From: Parietichytrium sp. I65-24A
Taxonomy: Eukaryota > Sar > Bigyra > Thraustochytrida > Thraustochytriidae
NCBI GenBank assembly: GCA_012862575.1
Contig: BLSF01000091.1
Coordinates: forward strand, 54,536-118,535
Length of the DNA: 64,000 bases
Direction of reading: 5' to 3'
Below the pieces are notes generated by a model. The model saw only the letters and a list, made by a program, of their open reading frames with translations, made no database searches and had not been told where the DNA came from. Below, one piece after another: positions 62,864 through 64,000 of this stretch (positions are counted from its first letter, which is position 1; each line of letters starts with the position of its first letter). The translations under genes were made by a program, and so were the position numbers.

Positions 62864-64000
62864 ATGGGGATGTATGACGACAAGGAAACTTGTGGCGTCA
62901 AGTCGAGGTTCTGGCTTGTGAGATCGTTGGGCGAAGGATTAAACGCTCTGGACCGAGAGGAGGCCGTGTGGTAAGCGAGGTGACGTCCGCCGAGTGAAAG
63001 AGCTGCCCAAGTTGATTATCTGACGGTGCCTTTTTTTCACGCACAAGGTTCGAAGATTGTTGCGTGGGGCAAGATGGAGCGATCAAGGTGGCCGTGGCTT
63101 TTAATGGAAATAAAACGCTTCAACAGTTAGGGTACGTCGTGCATGCGATGAGCGTTGCTGGGGCAACTGAGCTATTACGTGTGACCTTGACACCGGTTTG
63201 GTGAAAATGTTTCATACCTTGCTAAACGTTTTCGGACTTGTTGGCTGACGACTCCATGTATTTTTGAAATGAAATAGTCTTCAATGGAATGAAATTGGTG
63301 AGGAAGGAGCATCAGCAATCGGTCGCGCGTTGGAGAAAAACACTGCGCTGACCTCGTTGAAGTACGTGTGACTTTGACACCGGTTTGGTGAGATGAATCT
63401 CTTGCTGAACTTTCTCTCGGACTTGGCGGCTGACGGCTTCATGTCTTTTGTAATGAANGTATTGAAATAGTCTTCGATTTAATGAAATTGGCAATGAAGG
63501 AGCATCAGCGATCGGTCGCGCATTGGAGCAAAACACTGCGCTGACTACATTGGAGTATGTGTGACTTTGACACCGGTTTGGTGAAAGAGATTTGTCTCTT
63601 ACTGAGCTATCTCGGACTTGGTGGCTGACGACTTCATGTTTTTTTGTAATGAAATAGTCTTCGAGAAAATAAAATTGGCGATGAAGGAGCATCAGTGATC
63701 GGTCGCGCGTTGGAGAAGAACACTGCGCTGACTACATTGATGTACGTGTGATGTTGACACCGGTTTGGTGAAAACGCTGAATACCTTTGCCAAACGTTCT
63801 CGGACTTGGTGGCTGACGATATCATGTCATTTTGTAATGAAATAGTCTTCGAGATTATAAAATTGGCTTACGACTTCATGTCTTTTTGTAATGAAATAGT
63901 GTTGGAGGCAATTACTTTCGTATGAAGGAGCATCAGCGATCGGTCGCGCGTTGGAGAAGAACACTGTGCTGACTACATTGGAGTACGTGTGACTTTGACA
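62864..64000 (+). CDS. Leucine-rich-repeat protein, multi-exon, 3' end outside the window
   Basis: An RNase-inhibitor-type LRR gene. Exon 1 is 62864-62970 (MGMYDDKETCGVKSRFW..., ATG after an in-frame stop), with a GTAAGC donor. Exons 2-5 are 63048-63131, 63278-63361, 63471-63554 and 63658-63741, each exactly 84 bases and each a 28-residue repeat of the LxLxxNxIGxEGAxAIGRALExNTxLTxL kind, all split in phase 2. A sixth exon begins near 63900-63908 and its donor is at 63983; the window ends in the next intron. Introns are GTACGT...AATAG and nearly identical between units. An unresolved base N is at 63459, inside an intron. LRRs of this kind bind proteins; no catalytic domain is seen in the visible part. 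Confidence 0.85.
63048..63982 (+). repeat. Tandem exon-plus-intron LRR units
   Basis: Units of about 187-242 bases repeat five times. Each has one 84-base exon and an intron of 103-146 bases, with conserved intron blocks TTGACACCGGTTTGGTGA and CGGACTTGGTGGCTGACGAC (the latter with a possible branch point CTGAC) before TGAAATAG. Exon and intron duplicate together. The last unit has a truncated extra exon start at 63846-63867 joined to a second intron tail. Confidence 0.9.

Noticed and set aside
63048-63982. Regularly spaced repeats that could suggest a CRISPR-like array
   Set aside because: The repeated parts are 84-base exons coding LRRs plus introns; this is a eukaryotic gene.

Overview
The window is nuclear DNA of an intron-poor microbial eukaryote. 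Open reading frames run 0.3-4.6 kb uninterrupted, but GT-AG introns can be placed in three genes. Gene content includes gamma-SNAP, PEX11, mitochondrial CPT2, an SR splicing factor, a P4-ATPase, a PHTF homologue and a MORN protein. Long, simple-sequence-rich gaps and a decayed LTR retroelement complete the picture. A stramenopile such as a thraustochytrid is my best guess; this is inference and no single gene proves it.

Layout. 1-2456 no gene; 2457-3827 gamma-SNAP (+); 4013-5764 TcdA-like E1 enzyme fused to DUF2470 (-); 7622-8791 alpha/beta hydrolase (+); 9871-10788 SRSF1-like SR protein (-); 12392-15097 PHTF homologue (+); 15344-16154 PEX11 with one intron (-); 19298-20413 orphan membrane protein (+); 21353-24793 TPR protein with a C-terminal CaaX-like motif (+); 25644-27623 CPT2 (+); 28070-29176 CMGC-like kinase (-); about 31535-34512 broken LTR retrotransposon; 35234-35737 MYCBP homologue with a 9-nt coding first exon (+); 36529-39033 VIT-vWA protein with a Cys/Asp tail (-); 42615-44018 MORN protein (+); 44422-46932 intact M14 carboxypeptidase (-) divergent from 48608-51169, a paralogue that has lost zinc ligands (+); 51804-56399 P4-ATPase (-); 59286-62252 DOMON-copper monooxygenase-DOMON-cytochrome b561 fusion (+); 62864-64000+ leucine-rich-repeat gene in which every 28-residue repeat is its own 84-nt exon (+, cut by the window edge).

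Strands alternate almost throughout. Convergent gaps are 0.2-1.1 kb, while divergent gaps are 1.6-3.6 kb or more, so regulatory DNA probably sits in the divergent gaps. The genes are a housekeeping mix and do not form one pathway. Local links are lipid use (PEX11 and CPT2), the membrane carboxypeptidase pair, and membrane trafficking (gamma-SNAP, P4-ATPase).

The most notable items are the one-repeat-per-exon LRR array at the right edge, the single-chain electron-supply plus copper-monooxygenase protein, the E1-DUF2470 fusion, the live/dead carboxypeptidase pair, and a palindromic 11-mer (GTACTSAGTAC) found five times, only between genes.
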